64,000 nucleotides of DNA from Streptomyces sp. yr375 (GCF_900110755.1 NZ_FOFF01000014.1:62001-126000), one strand, 5' to 3'. Counted from the stretch's first letter, positions 32,246-42,605 are shown. Notes: generated by a model not told the origin, from the letters alone. Program-made: numbers and translations.

Positions 32246-33835
32246 ATGGCGGAGCTCACGATCCGGCCGGAGGAGATCCGGGATGCGCTGGAGAACTTTG
32301 TCCAGTCGTACAAGCCGGACGCGGCCTCGCGCGAGGAGGTCGGTACGGTCACCCTTGCCGGCGACGGCATCGCGAAGGTAGAGGGCCTCCCCTCGGCCAT
32401 GGCCAACGAACTGCTGAAGTTCGAGGACGGCACCCTCGGCCTCGCGCTCAACCTCGAAGAGCGCGAGATCGGTACCGTCATCCTCGGCGAGTTCAGCGGC
32501 GTCGAGGAGGGCCAGCCGGTCACCCGCACGGGAGAGGTCCTGTCCGTCGCCGTCGGCGAGGGCTACCTCGGCCGTGTCGTCGACCCGCTCGGCAACCCGA
32601 TCGACGGCCTCGGCGAGATCGAGACGTCCGGCCGCCGTGCCCTGGAGCTTCAGGCTCCGGGCGTGATGGCCCGTAAGTCGGTGCACGAGCCGATGGAGAC
32701 CGGCTACAAGGCCGTCGACGCGATGACCCCGATCGGCCGTGGTCAGCGTCAGCTCATCATCGGTGACCGCCAGACCGGCAAGACCGCCCTGGCCGTCGAC
32801 ACGATCATCAACCAGCGCGACAACTGGCGCTCGGGCGACGTGAACAAGCAGGTTCGCTGCGTCTACGTCGCCATCGGTCAGAAGGGCTCGACCATCGCCT
32901 CCGTGCGTGGCGCCCTCGAAGAGGCCGGCGCGCTGGAGTACACGACCATCGTCGCCGCCCCGGCGTCCGACCCGGCCGGCTTCAAGTACCTTGCGCCGTA
33001 CACCGGTTCGGCCATCGGTCAGCAGTGGATGTACGAGGGCAAGCACGTCCTCATCATCTTCGACGACCTCTCGAAGCAGGCCGACGCCTACCGCGCCGTG
33101 TCGCTGCTGCTGCGCCGTCCGCCGGGCCGCGAGGCCTACCCGGGCGACGTCTTCTACCTGCACTCCCGGCTGCTCGAGCGCTGCGCGAAGCTCTCGGACG
33201 AGCTGGGCGCCGGCTCGATGACCGGTCTGCCGATCGTCGAGACGAAGGCCAACGACGTCTCGGCGTTCATCCCGACCAACGTCATCTCCATCACCGACGG
33301 CCAGTGCTTCCTGGAGTCGGACCTGTTCAACGCCGGTCAGCGTCCCGCGCTGAACGTCGGTATCTCCGTCTCCCGAGTCGGTGGTTCCGCGCAGCACAAG
33401 GCGATGCGTCAGGTGTCCGGCCGGCTCCGCCTCGACCTCGCCCAGTACCGCGAGCTGGAGGCGTTCGCCGCCTTCGGTTCCGACCTGGACGCGGCGTCGA
33501 AGTCCCAGCTCGAGCGCGGTCAGCGTCTGGTGGAGCTGCTCAAGCAGGCTCAGTACCAGCCGATGCGCACCGAGGACCAGGTCGTCTCCGTCTGGGCCGG
33601 CACCACCGGCCGGATGGACGAGGTTCCGGTCTCCGACATCCGCCGCTTCGAGAAGGAGCTGCTGGAGTACCTGCACCGCAAGGAGCAGGGCCTCATGACC
33701 TCCATCAAGGAGGGCGCGAAGATGTCGGACGACACCCTCACCGCCATCGCCGACGCCATCGCCGAGTTCAAGAAGCAGTTCGAGACCTCGGACGGCAAGC
33801 TCCTCGGCGAGGACGCCCCGGCCGCGGCCAAGTGA
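32246..33835 (+). CDS. atpA: F0F1 ATP synthase subunit alpha
   Basis: The 529-residue non-catalytic F1 subunit has the P-loop GDRQTGKTA near residue 173, the arginine-finger region SVSRVGGSAQ near 375 and the C-terminal helical domain ending in an Ala-rich tail. ATG 32246 lies 9 bp after AGCAGGGA. An upstream in-frame start at 32153 would include the hairpin and is rejected. Gene order atpA-atpG-atpD follows. Confidence 0.97.
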   Translation: MAELTIRPEEIRDALENFVQSYKPDAASREEVGTVTLAGDGIAKVEGLPSAMANELLKFEDGTLGLALNLEEREIGTVILGEFSGVEEGQPVTRTGEVLSVAVGEGYLGRVVDPLGNPIDGLGEIETSGRRALELQAPGVMARKSVHEPMETGYKAVDAMTPIGRGQRQLIIGDRQTGKTALAVDTIINQRDNWRSGDVNKQVRCVYVAIGQKGSTIASVRGALEEAGALEYTTIVAAPASDPAGFKYLAPYTGSAIGQQWMYEGKHVLIIFDDLSKQADAYRAVSLLLRRPPGREAYPGDVFYLHSRLLERCAKLSDELGAGSMTGLPIVETKANDVSAFIPTNVISITDGQCFLESDLFNAGQRPALNVGISVSRVGGSAQHKAMRQVSGRLRLDLAQYRELEAFAAFGSDLDAASKSQLERGQRLVELLKQAQYQPMRTEDQVVSVWAGTTGRMDEVPVSDIRRFEKELLEYLHRKEQGLMTSIKEGAKMSDDTLTAIADAIAEFKKQFETSDGKLLGEDAPAAAK

Positions 33836-33856
33836 CGTAAGGAAGGGACCTGACTC

Positions 33857-34774
33857 ATGGGAGCCCAGCTCCGGGTCTACAAGCGTCGCATCCGATCCGT
33901 CACCGCGACCAAGAAGATCACCAAGGCGATGGAGATGATCGCCGCCTCGCGCGTCGTCAAGGCGCAGCGCAAGGTGGCGGCCTCCGCGCCGTACGCGACC
34001 GAGCTCACCCGCGCGGTCACGGCGGTCGGCACCGGTTCGAACACGAAGCACGCGCTGACCACGCAGGCCGAGACGGTCGTGCGGTCCGCGGTGCTGCTCC
34101 TGACGAGCGACCGCGGTCTGGCCGGCGCGTTCAACTCCAACGCCATCAAGGCCGCCGAGCAGTTGACGGCGCGCCTCGAGGCCGAGGGCAAGCAGGTCGA
34201 GACGTACATCGTCGGCCGACGTGGCGTGGCCCACTACAACTTCCGTGAGCGCAAGGTCGCGGAGTCGTGGTCGGGCTTCACCGACGAGCCGACGTACGCG
34301 GACGCCAAGAAGGTCGCGGCCCCGCTGATCGAGGCCATCGAGAAGGACACGGCCGACGGCGGCGTGGACGAGATCCACATCGTCTTCACCGAGTTCGTCT
34401 CGATGATGACGCAGACGGCGATGGATGACCGTCTGCTGCCGCTCAGCCTCGACGAGGTGGCGAAGGAGTCGGCGCCGAAGGGCGAGATCCTTCCGCTGTA
34501 CGACTTCGAGCCCTCGGCGGAGGACGTCCTCGACGCCCTGCTGCCGCGCTACGTGGAGAGCCGCGTCTACAACGCGCTTCTCCAGTCGGCCGCTTCCAAG
34601 CACGCCGCCACGCGGCGCGCGATGAAGTCGGCCACCGACAACGCGGGAGATCTCATCGAGACCCTCTCGCGGCTTGCCAACGCGGCCCGCCAGGCCGAAA
34701 TCACCCAGGAAATCAGCGAGATCGTCGGTGGCTCCGCAGCCCTGGCCGACGCGACCGCGGGGAGTGACAGGTAA
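33857..34774 (+). CDS. atpG: F0F1 ATP synthase subunit gamma
   Basis: The 305-residue central rotor has the N-terminal coiled-coil start MGAQLRVYKRRIRSVTATKK, the core LLLTSDRGLAGAFN and the C-terminal coil MKSATDNAGDLIETLSRLAN with RQAEITQEISEIVGG. Lys/Arg- and Glu-rich coil faces are normal. A GGAAGGGACC site is upstream. Its stop overlaps the atpD start in TAATG, so translation is coupled. Confidence 0.96.
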   Translation: MGAQLRVYKRRIRSVTATKKITKAMEMIAASRVVKAQRKVAASAPYATELTRAVTAVGTGSNTKHALTTQAETVVRSAVLLLTSDRGLAGAFNSNAIKAAEQLTARLEAEGKQVETYIVGRRGVAHYNFRERKVAESWSGFTDEPTYADAKKVAAPLIEAIEKDTADGGVDEIHIVFTEFVSMMTQTAMDDRLLPLSLDEVAKESAPKGEILPLYDFEPSAEDVLDALLPRYVESRVYNALLQSAASKHAATRRAMKSATDNAGDLIETLSRLANAARQAEITQEISEIVGGSAALADATAGSDR

Positions 34775-36210
34775 TGACGACGACAGTTGAGACGGCCGTT
34801 GCCACGGGCCGCGTCGCCCGGGTCATCGGCCCGGTCGTCGACGTGGAATTCCCCGTCGACGCCATGCCGGAGATCTACAACGCCCTTCACGTCGAGGTCG
34901 CCGACCCGGCGAACGACGGCGAGAAGAAGACGCTGACCCTGGAGGTCGCCCAGCACCTGGGTGACGGCCTGGTCCGCACCATCTCGATGCAGCCCACCGA
35001 CGGTCTGGTCCGCCAGGCCGCCGTCACCGACACCGGCACGGGCATCACCGTCCCGGTCGGCGACTTCACCAAGGGCAAGGTGTTCAACACCCTCGGTGAG
35101 GTGCTGAACGTCGACGAGAAGTACGAGGGCGAGCGCTGGTCCATCCACCGCAAGGCCCCGCGCTTCGACGAGCTCGAGTCGAAGACCGAGATGTTCGAGA
35201 CCGGCGTCAAGGTCATCGACCTGCTGACCCCGTACGTCAAGGGCGGCAAGATCGGCCTGTTCGGCGGTGCCGGCGTCGGCAAGACGGTGCTCATCCAGGA
35301 GATGATCTACCGCGTCGCCAACAACCACGACGGTGTCTCCGTGTTCGCCGGTGTCGGCGAGCGCACCCGTGAGGGCAACGACCTCATCGAGGAGATGGCC
35401 GACTCGGGCGTCATCGACAAGACGGCGCTTGTCTTCGGTCAGATGGACGAGCCCCCGGGCACCCGTCTGCGCGTGGCCCTGGCCGGTCTGACCATGGCGG
35501 AGTACTTCCGCGATGTGCAGAAGCAGGACGTGCTGTTCTTCATCGACAACATCTTCCGCTTCACGCAGGCCGGTTCCGAGGTCTCGACCCTGCTCGGCCG
35601 CATGCCCTCCGCGGTGGGCTACCAGCCGAACCTGGCCGACGAGATGGGTCTCCTCCAGGAGCGCATCACCTCGACCCGTGGTCACTCGATCACCTCGATG
35701 CAGGCGATCTACGTCCCCGCGGACGACCTGACCGACCCGGCCCCGGCCACCACCTTCGCCCACCTCGACGCGACGACGGTGCTCTCCCGTCCGATCTCCG
35801 AGAAGGGCATCTACCCGGCCGTGGACCCGCTGGACTCCACGTCCCGCATCCTGGACCCGCGGTACATCGCGGCGGACCACTACAACACCGCCATGCGCGT
35901 CAAGACGGTGCTGCAGAAGTACAAGGACCTCCAGGACATCATCGCCATCCTCGGCATCGACGAGCTGGGCGAGGAGGACAAGCTCACCGTCCACCGCGCC
36001 CGTCGCGTGGAGCGCTTCCTGTCCCAGAACACCCACGTCGCCAAGCAGTTCACCGGCGTCGACGGGTCGGACGTCCCGCTGGACGAGTCGATCGTGGCGT
36101 TCAACGCGATCATCGACGGCGACTACGACCACTTCCCGGAGCAGGCGTTCTTCCTGTGCGGTGGCATCGAGGACCTGAAGGCCAACGCCAAGGAGCTGGG
36201 CGTCTCCTGA
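34774..36210 (+). CDS. atpD: F0F1 ATP synthase subunit beta
   Basis: The 478-residue catalytic F1 subunit has P-loop GGAGVGKT near residue 167, the catalytic Glu in GVGERTREGND, Walker B VLFFIDNIFRF and the DELSEED-like loop IDELGEEDKL near residue 393. Length is normal. It is the last gene before a repeat and a hairpin that split it from atpC, unlike the tight spacing of the preceding genes. Confidence 0.97.
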   Translation: MTTTVETAVATGRVARVIGPVVDVEFPVDAMPEIYNALHVEVADPANDGEKKTLTLEVAQHLGDGLVRTISMQPTDGLVRQAAVTDTGTGITVPVGDFTKGKVFNTLGEVLNVDEKYEGERWSIHRKAPRFDELESKTEMFETGVKVIDLLTPYVKGGKIGLFGGAGVGKTVLIQEMIYRVANNHDGVSVFAGVGERTREGNDLIEEMADSGVIDKTALVFGQMDEPPGTRLRVALAGLTMAEYFRDVQKQDVLFFIDNIFRFTQAGSEVSTLLGRMPSAVGYQPNLADEMGLLQERITSTRGHSITSMQAIYVPADDLTDPAPATTFAHLDATTVLSRPISEKGIYPAVDPLDSTSRILDPRYIAADHYNTAMRVKTVLQKYKDLQDIIAILGIDELGEEDKLTVHRARRVERFLSQNTHVAKQFTGVDGSDVPLDESIVAFNAIIDGDYDHFPEQAFFLCGGIEDLKANAKELGVS

Positions 36211-36220
36211 CCTCGGAGCC

Positions 36221-36291
36221 GAAGAGCTCTGAAGAGTTCTGAAGAGTTCCGATATCTGAAGAGTTCTGAGTTCTGAAGTGTTCTGAAACTC
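36221..36291 (+). repeat. Degenerate 10-mer repeat array between atpD and atpC
   Basis: The unit GAAGAGTTCT occurs in five near-copies starting at 36221, 36231, 36241, 36258 and 36275. The first three are head-to-tail with no spacer, and the last three are at an exact 17-base period. The tract is purine/T-rich and unlike the surrounding GC-rich DNA. It lies just after the atpD stop, before a terminator hairpin. Function is unknown. It may be slippage-derived or an RNA element. Confidence 0.8.
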
Positions 36292-36293
36292 GT

Positions 36294-36324
36294 GTGAGGG
36301 GGCGGGCGCGTCCTGCCCCCTCAC
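36294..36324 (+). terminator. Hairpin between atpD and atpC
   Basis: GTGAGGGGGCGGG and TCCTGCCCCCTCAC form a stem of about 13 pairs with one G-T pair. It stands 67 bp before the atpC start and lacks a T-run. It may lower atpC relative to atpD or mark a processing point. A TAGACT box at 36335-36340 could be a -10 for a separate atpC promoter, but no -35 is clear. Confidence 0.7.
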
Positions 36325-36390
36325 GCACGCCTACTAGACTTGTAACCAACACCCGGCAGAACCCGCCGGGTGGTGACCCGAGGAGCCACC

Positions 36391-36765
36391 TTGGCTGCTG
36401 AGCTGCACGTCGCGCTGGTCGCGGCCGACCGAGAGGTCTGGTCCGGCGAGGCCACCCTGGTCGTCGCGCGCACCACGTCCGGCGACATCGGCGTCATGCC
36501 CGGTCACCAGCCGCTGCTCGGTGTGCTGGAGTCGGGCCCGGTGACCATCCGTACGAGTGATGGTGGAACGGTCGTCGCCGCGGTGCACGGCGGTTTCATC
36601 TCGTTCGCGGACAACAAGCTGTCGCTGCTGGCCGAGATCGCCGAGCTGTCGGACGAGATCGATGTCCAGCGCGTGGAGCGCGAGCTCGAGCGCGCGAAGG
36701 CGGAGGGCGACGCCGCCGCCGAGCGCCGCGCGGACGTACGACTGCGTGCGGCGGCTACGCGCTAA
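36391..36765 (+). CDS. atpC: F0F1 ATP synthase subunit epsilon
   Basis: The 124-residue epsilon subunit is a central-stalk part that can inhibit ATP hydrolysis. The N-terminal beta-sandwich has MPGHQPLLGVLESGPV near residue 33, and the C-terminal helices include VQRVERELERAKAEGDA. TTG 36391 after GAGGAG gives the conserved AAELHVALVAADREVW. The GTG at 36370 is an unlikely alternative. It is the end of the atp operon. Confidence 0.95.
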   Translation: MAAELHVALVAADREVWSGEATLVVARTTSGDIGVMPGHQPLLGVLESGPVTIRTSDGGTVVAAVHGGFISFADNKLSLLAEIAELSDEIDVQRVERELERAKAEGDAAAERRADVRLRAAATR

Positions 36766-36790
36766 CCCGCGCGAGCTGCCTGACGTCACT

Positions 36791-36834
36791 CAGCCGCGGT
36801 CGGCTCCGGAGCAATCCGGAGCCGACCGCGGCTG
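36791..36834 (+). terminator. Perfect 20-bp-stem terminator of the atp operon
   Basis: CAGCCGCGGTCGGCTCCGGA pairs fully with TCCGGAGCCGACCGCGGCTG around a GCAA tetraloop, one of the most perfect hairpins in the window. It is 25 bp after the atpC stop. Confidence 0.92.
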
Positions 36835-36905
36835 AGGCAGATATGGATGTTTTTTCCGTTCCGTTACCTATTTTCGGTACCTAGGAGACGAGGAGGTCGG
36901 TGTCG

Positions 36906-37352
36906 ATGGTCCTCGCTCTGACTGTGTGCGGAATCGTCGTGGCCCTGGTGGCGCTGGGGCTTTTCGTCTTCGGTCTGCGCCGCAGACTCATCCAGCGTTC
37001 CGGCGGCACCTTCGACTGCTCCCTGCGCTGGGACGTCCCCGAGAAACCGGACACCAGCGGCAAAGGCTGGAGCTACGGGGTCGCCCGCTACAACGGCGAC
37101 CGCATCGAGTGGTACCGCGTCTTCTCCTACGCCTACCGCCCGCGCCGGGTCCTGGAGCGCGGCTCGATCGAGGTGGCCGGCCGCCGTCTCCCCGAGGGCG
37201 AGGAGGAGTTGGCGCTGCTGTCCGATGCCGTCGTCCTGGTCTGCCTGCACCGGGGCACGCGTCTCGAACTCGCCATGAGTGAAGACGCGCTGACCGGTTT
37301 CCTCGCCTGGCTGGAGGCGGCTCCGCCCGGACAGCGCGTCAACGTCGCCTAG
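36906..37352 (+). CDS. DUF2550 family membrane-anchored protein
   Basis: The 148-residue protein has one N-terminal helix (VLALTVCGIVVALVALGLFVFG) followed by a soluble domain of PH-like beta strands (GGTFDCSLRWDVP, WSYGVARYNGDRIEWYRVFSY). DUF2550 is restricted to actinobacteria and normally follows atpC. ATG 36906 is 9 bp after AGGAGG. GTG 36900 is an alternative only 3 bp from it. The gene converges with the chitinase across 19 bp. Its function is not known. Confidence 0.85.
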   Translation: MVLALTVCGIVVALVALGLFVFGLRRRLIQRSGGTFDCSLRWDVPEKPDTSGKGWSYGVARYNGDRIEWYRVFSYAYRPRRVLERGSIEVAGRRLPEGEEELALLSDAVVLVCLHRGTRLELAMSEDALTGFLAWLEAAPPGQRVNVA

Positions 37353-37371
37353 TTCTCTTCGGGCAACTCCC

Positions 37372-39201
<1,830 letters not shown>

Positions 39202-39263
39202 CCGGCGTCTCCTCAAGGGGAGTTGGGGGGGCGTGGCTGAGCCCTCACGCCCACGGTGCCGCG

Positions 39264-39306
39264 AGAATAGAAAGGTCTGGACCATCGGTCAATAGGTCTG
39301 GACCAT
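39264..39306 (-). promoter_or_regulatory. Chitinase promoter with paired direct repeats
   Basis: On the minus strand, TTGACC (39292-39287) and TATTCT (39269-39264) are a near-ideal -35/-10 pair with a 17-base spacer. The 13-mer ATGGTCCAGACCT occurs twice, upstream of the -35 (39306-39294) and inside the spacer (39285-39273), exactly 21 bp apart. This is the well-known direct repeat of Streptomyces chitinase promoters and overlaps the DasR box core GGTCTAGACC. It should give repression without, and induction by, chitin-derived sugars. Confidence 0.88.
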
Positions 39307-39357
39307 CTAGGTGTTGGCCTCGCCGCCGGCCCATCCGTCGGCCTCTTCGTGGGCGCT

Positions 39358-40008
39358 CTAGATCCCCAACTCCTGTGCCAGCACCGCCGCTTGCACCCGG
39401 CTGCGCAGCTCCAGCTTGCCCAGCAGCCGGCTGACGTGCGTCTTCACCGTCGCCTCCGCCATGTCGAGGCGCTCGGCGATCCCCGCGTTGGACAGCCCCT
39501 CGCCGAGACAGGCCAGCACCTCGCGCTCGCGCCGGGTGAGGCTGTCGAGGACGGCGGGGTCGGCCCTCGGCCCCCGTACCGGCTTCGCCGCGAACTCGGC
39601 GATCAGCCGGCGGGTCACGGCCGGGGCGATCATGCCCTCGCCGGCCGCCACCGTGCGGACCGCCGCCAACAGGTCCCTCGCCTCCGTGTTCTTCAGCAGG
39701 AACCCGGCAGCGCCCGCCCGCAGCGCCCCGAACACGTACGCGTCGAGGTCGAAGGTGGTCAGCACCAGGACGTCGGCGAGGCCCTCCGCGACGACCAGCC
39801 GGGTCGCCGACACCCCGTCCAGACGCGGCATCTGAAGGTCCATCAGAACCAGATCCGGCCTCAACTCGCGGGCCAGCGCCACCGCTTGCTCCCCGTCCGC
39901 CGCCTCCCCGACCACCTCGATGTCGGGCGCGCTGCCCAGGATGAGGACGAGCCCGGCGCGCACGGCCGACTGGTCCTCGGCGACCAGGACCCGGATCACG
40001 GAGCTCAC
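39358..40008 (-). CDS. NarL/LuxR-family response regulator
   Basis: The 216-residue regulator has a receiver domain (acidic pair E11-D12, phospho-acceptor Asp57 in LVLMDLQMPRLDG, Thr in LVLTTFD and Lys in FLLKN) and a C-terminal LuxR helix-turn-helix (LTRREREVLACLGEGLSNAG, then EATVKTHVSRLLGKL). It is the second gene after its kinase and overlaps it by 4 bp. Targets are not known, and the divergent membrane protein beyond the kinase is a natural candidate. Confidence 0.93.
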   Translation of the reverse strand: MSSVIRVLVAEDQSAVRAGLVLILGSAPDIEVVGEAADGEQAVALARELRPDLVLMDLQMPRLDGVSATRLVVAEGLADVLVLTTFDLDAYVFGALRAGAAGFLLKNTEARDLLAAVRTVAAGEGMIAPAVTRRLIAEFAAKPVRGPRADPAVLDSLTRREREVLACLGEGLSNAGIAERLDMAEATVKTHVSRLLGKLELRSRVQAAVLAQELGI

Positions 40009-41189
40009 GCGGGCTCTCCTTCCGCGAGGGGGAACGTGGCGCGCACCGTCCAGTGAGCGCCCTCGGGCCCGGCGTCGAACGCGCCGCCCAGCAGCGCCGC
40101 CCGCTCCCGCATCCCGATCAGCCCGGCCCCCGAACCCGGGGCGCGGGGCCCGTCCCGGTGGCCGTAGGGGCTGCGCACCCGGACGTCGAGCACGCCGTCG
40201 CGCTGGGCGAGGGCGACGGTGACCCGGCCGGGGGGCGCGTGCTTGAGGGCGTTGGTCAGTGACTCCTGGACGATGCGGTAGGCGGCGAGTTCGACGGGGG
40301 CGGGGACCTGGCCGTGCTCGGCGTGCAGGGCGACGTCCAGGCCGTTGGCGCGGGCGCCGCCGACGAGCGCCGCCAGGCCGTCCAGGGTGGGAGCGGCGGC
40401 GGGTTCGTGGTCCTCGCTGCCGTCGCGCAGGATCCCGATCAGCCGCCGCATCTCCGCGAGCCCTTCGACACTGTTCTCGCGGATGACGGACAGGGCCTGC
40501 CGGGAGGTGCCCGGCTCGTCGATCGAGAGGGCCGCCGTCGAGTGGATGGCGATCGCGGACAGGTGGTTGGCGACCATGTCGTGCAACTCCCGTGCCATCC
40601 GCGCCCGTTCGCTCGTGACGGCCTGGGCGCGGTCCATCTCCGCGAGCAGCGCGGTCTGTTCGGCGCGCAGCCGGGCGGCCTCGGCGGCGTCACGGTGGTT
40701 GCGGACGATCCAGCCGGTGGCGGCGGGACCGTAGGCCACGATGCCGATCACCACGCCGATCAGCAGGGTCTCCGGCGCGCGCCACACCGCGAACGGCACC
40801 AGCGTCCCGGCCACCGTCAGCAGGCCGGTGATCCACTGGATGCGGCGGGCCGAGGCGAGCGGGCCGTACAGGACGGCCGCGTACATGAGGTCGGTGAACA
40901 TCAGGACCGTGACCAGGCTGCCCTGGGTGCAGGTGTCCAGGACGATCGCGGCCGTGCCGGCCAGCAGCGCCGTGCGCGGCGCGACCCGGCGCAGCACCTC
41001 GCAGCCGGCCATCACGCCCAGCGCCGCCAGGACCGGCCAGGGGCCGTCGAGCAGCACGATCGGGTCCTTGGCCGGCCGGGTGCCCAGCCCCAGGACCGCC
41101 AGCAGCAGGCCGCCCAGCAGCCCGCCGGCCGCGACGTACACGTCGAACCGGTGCGGGCGGGGCAGTCCTCGTACGGCCATGCCCTCCAT
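40005..41189 (-). CDS. Sensor histidine kinase (HPK7/NarX type)
   Basis: The 394-residue kinase has a short start, then about five membrane helices up to about residue 165 (VAAGGLLGGLLLAVLGL, LLIGVVIGIVAYGPAAT) and little extracellular sequence, so it may sense membrane state. The dimerisation box is RARMARELHDMVANHLSAIA with the phospho-His, and the ATPase has ELAAYRIVQESLTNALKHA and GAGLIGMRERAALLGG. The start is ATG 41189 or ATG 41180. The earlier ATG at 41363 runs into the divergent gene. It is coupled to the response regulator. Confidence 0.9.
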   Translation of the reverse strand: MEGMAVRGLPRPHRFDVYVAAGGLLGGLLLAVLGLGTRPAKDPIVLLDGPWPVLAALGVMAGCEVLRRVAPRTALLAGTAAIVLDTCTQGSLVTVLMFTDLMYAAVLYGPLASARRIQWITGLLTVAGTLVPFAVWRAPETLLIGVVIGIVAYGPAATGWIVRNHRDAAEAARLRAEQTALLAEMDRAQAVTSERARMARELHDMVANHLSAIAIHSTAALSIDEPGTSRQALSVIRENSVEGLAEMRRLIGILRDGSEDHEPAAAPTLDGLAALVGGARANGLDVALHAEHGQVPAPVELAAYRIVQESLTNALKHAPPGRVTVALAQRDGVLDVRVRSPYGHRDGPRAPGSGAGLIGMRERAALLGGAFDAGPEGAHWTVRATFPLAEGEPA

Positions 41190-41343
41190 CCAACACGCCC
41201 CACGCCCCGGCCGCCTGCACCCCGAGGACGGTCCCGAACTGCATCTTTCGATGTACCGCGACGGGCACCGACCTCGTCCCCACCGCCGACGAGACGCGCT
41301 CACGCGCACGGGAGCCTGGGAAGGAGAGCGAGAGGAGCGAACC

Positions 41344-41919
41344 GTGATCGTCGGACTGATCATCGCCTGCGAGGTGGCCTTCTGGGTGCTGCTGGCCGCC
41401 GGACTGGCCTTCCGGTACGTGTTCCGGATGCCGCGGCTGGGCCTGGCCCTGCTGCTGTGCGAGCCGCTGCTGGAGATCGTGCTGTTCGCCGTGACCGCGA
41501 TCGACCTCCGGAACGGCGCCGAGCCGGACTGGCGGCACGGTCTCGCCGCCGTCTACCTCGGCTTCACCGTGGGCTTCGGTCACTCCACCCTCAGGTGGGC
41601 CGACGCCCGTGTCGCCCACCGCTTCGCCGGCGGTCCGCCGCCCGTGCGGCCGCCGAAGTACGGCACGGCCCGCGCCGTCCACGAGTGGCGGGTCGCGGGC
41701 CGCTGGACCGTCGCCGCGCTGGTCGCCCTCGGCCTGCTCCAGGCGGCCGCCTGGTACGTCGGCGGGGACGGCGACATCGGCTCGCTGCGGGCGTGGCAGC
41801 AGCGGATGCTGTTCGTCATCGGTGTCAACGTTGTCATCGCCGCGAGCTACACCCTGTTCCCGAAGAAGCGGCCGAAGGGCGAGGGCGGTGCGCGTCGGGA
41901 ACAGGCCAAGATGCGTTAG
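41344..41919 (+). CDS. Integral membrane protein of unknown function
   Basis: The 191-residue protein has four to five hydrophobic helices (IVGLIIACEVAFWVLLAAGL, GLALLLCEPLLEIVLFAVTA, WTVAALVALGLLQAAAWYV and MLFVIGVNVVIAASYTLF), ending in a basic tail. GTG 41344 follows GAGGAG by about 5 bp. It is divergent from the two-component system at 154 bp, so it may be a target or sensory partner of it. No family function is known to me. Confidence 0.75.
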   Translation: MIVGLIIACEVAFWVLLAAGLAFRYVFRMPRLGLALLLCEPLLEIVLFAVTAIDLRNGAEPDWRHGLAAVYLGFTVGFGHSTLRWADARVAHRFAGGPPPVRPPKYGTARAVHEWRVAGRWTVAALVALGLLQAAAWYVGGDGDIGSLRAWQQRMLFVIGVNVVIAASYTLFPKKRPKGEGGARREQAKMR

Positions 41920-41981
41920 CGCTCGCTGCCCGGCACCCAGAGCACGTCCCCGGCGGCCTTGTTGGCGACGCGCGCCAGGAT
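41916..41981 (-). pseudogene. Detached 3' tail of a PduO-type adenosyltransferase gene
   Basis: The minus strand reads ILARVANKAAGDVLWVPGSER and a TAA stop. This closely parallels the end of the intact gene next to it (ILARVANRDVGDVLWVPGGER), with 17 of 21 residues identical. Upstream of the first codon the similarity ends abruptly at a GC-rich palindrome. There is no start codon. It is a remnant left by duplication or by replacement of the gene's end. Its stop overlaps the stop of the convergent membrane-protein gene. Confidence 0.85.
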
Positions 41982-41991
41982 GCCGCATGTT

Positions 41992-42032
41992 CCGGGGGCA
42001 ACCCCCGGACCCCCGGCCGGGGGTGGGTTTTC
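41992..42032 (+). terminator. Double palindrome with T-run between the tail remnant and the intact gene
   Basis: CCGGGGG-CAAC-CCCCGG (41992-42008) is followed by CCCCCGGCCGGGGG (42010-42023) and GGGTTTTCT. Read rightwards it resembles a terminator for the membrane-protein gene. The motif resembles palindromic units scattered in Streptomyces genomes and sits exactly at the duplication breakpoint. Confidence 0.65.
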
Positions 42033-42605
42033 TCAGCGTTCGCCGCCAGGAACCCACAAGACGTCTCCCACATCCCGGTTGGCCACGCGCGCCAGGATGA
42101 ACAGCAGGTCCGAGAGGCGGTTGAGGTAGGTCGCGGTGAGGGGGTTCATGAGGGCGGCGTGGGTCTCCAGGGCGGCCCAGGTGGAGCGTTCGGCGCGGCG
42201 GACGACCGTGCAGGCGTGGTGGAGCAGGGCCGCGCCCGGGGTGCCGCCGGGGAGGATGAACGAGCGGAGCTTCTCCACCTGCTCGTTGAAGTGGTCGCAG
42301 TCCGTCTCCAGCCGGTCGATGTAGAACTGCTCCACCCGCAGGGGCGGGTACTGCGGGTTCTCCACCACCGGCGTCGACAGGTCCGCGCCCACGTCGAACA
42401 GGTCGTTCTGGACGCGGGTGAGGACCTTGACGACCTCCTCGTCGAGTTCGCCCAGCGCGAGCGCCGTGCCGAGCACCGCGTTCGCCTCGTTGACGTCGGC
42501 GTACGCGGCGATCCTGAGGTCGGTCTTGGCGACCCGGCTCATGTCGCCGAGGTTGGTGGTGCCCTTGTCGCCGGTCTTCGTATAGATGCGCGTCAGATTC
42601 ACCAT
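42033..42605 (-). CDS. Cob(I)alamin adenosyltransferase, PduO type
   Basis: The 190-residue enzyme transfers the adenosyl group of ATP to reduced cobalamin, making the coenzyme used by methylmalonyl-CoA mutase. Motifs are the ATP-binding N-terminus TRIYTKTGDKGTTNL, the region LRIAAYADVNEANAVLG and the C-terminal helix VVRRAERSTWAALE with LNRLSDLLFILAR. It starts at ATG 42605. In the same window are mce and meaB, whose pathway needs this cofactor. Confidence 0.95.
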   Translation of the reverse strand: MVNLTRIYTKTGDKGTTNLGDMSRVAKTDLRIAAYADVNEANAVLGTALALGELDEEVVKVLTRVQNDLFDVGADLSTPVVENPQYPPLRVEQFYIDRLETDCDHFNEQVEKLRSFILPGGTPGAALLHHACTVVRRAERSTWAALETHAALMNPLTATYLNRLSDLLFILARVANRDVGDVLWVPGGER

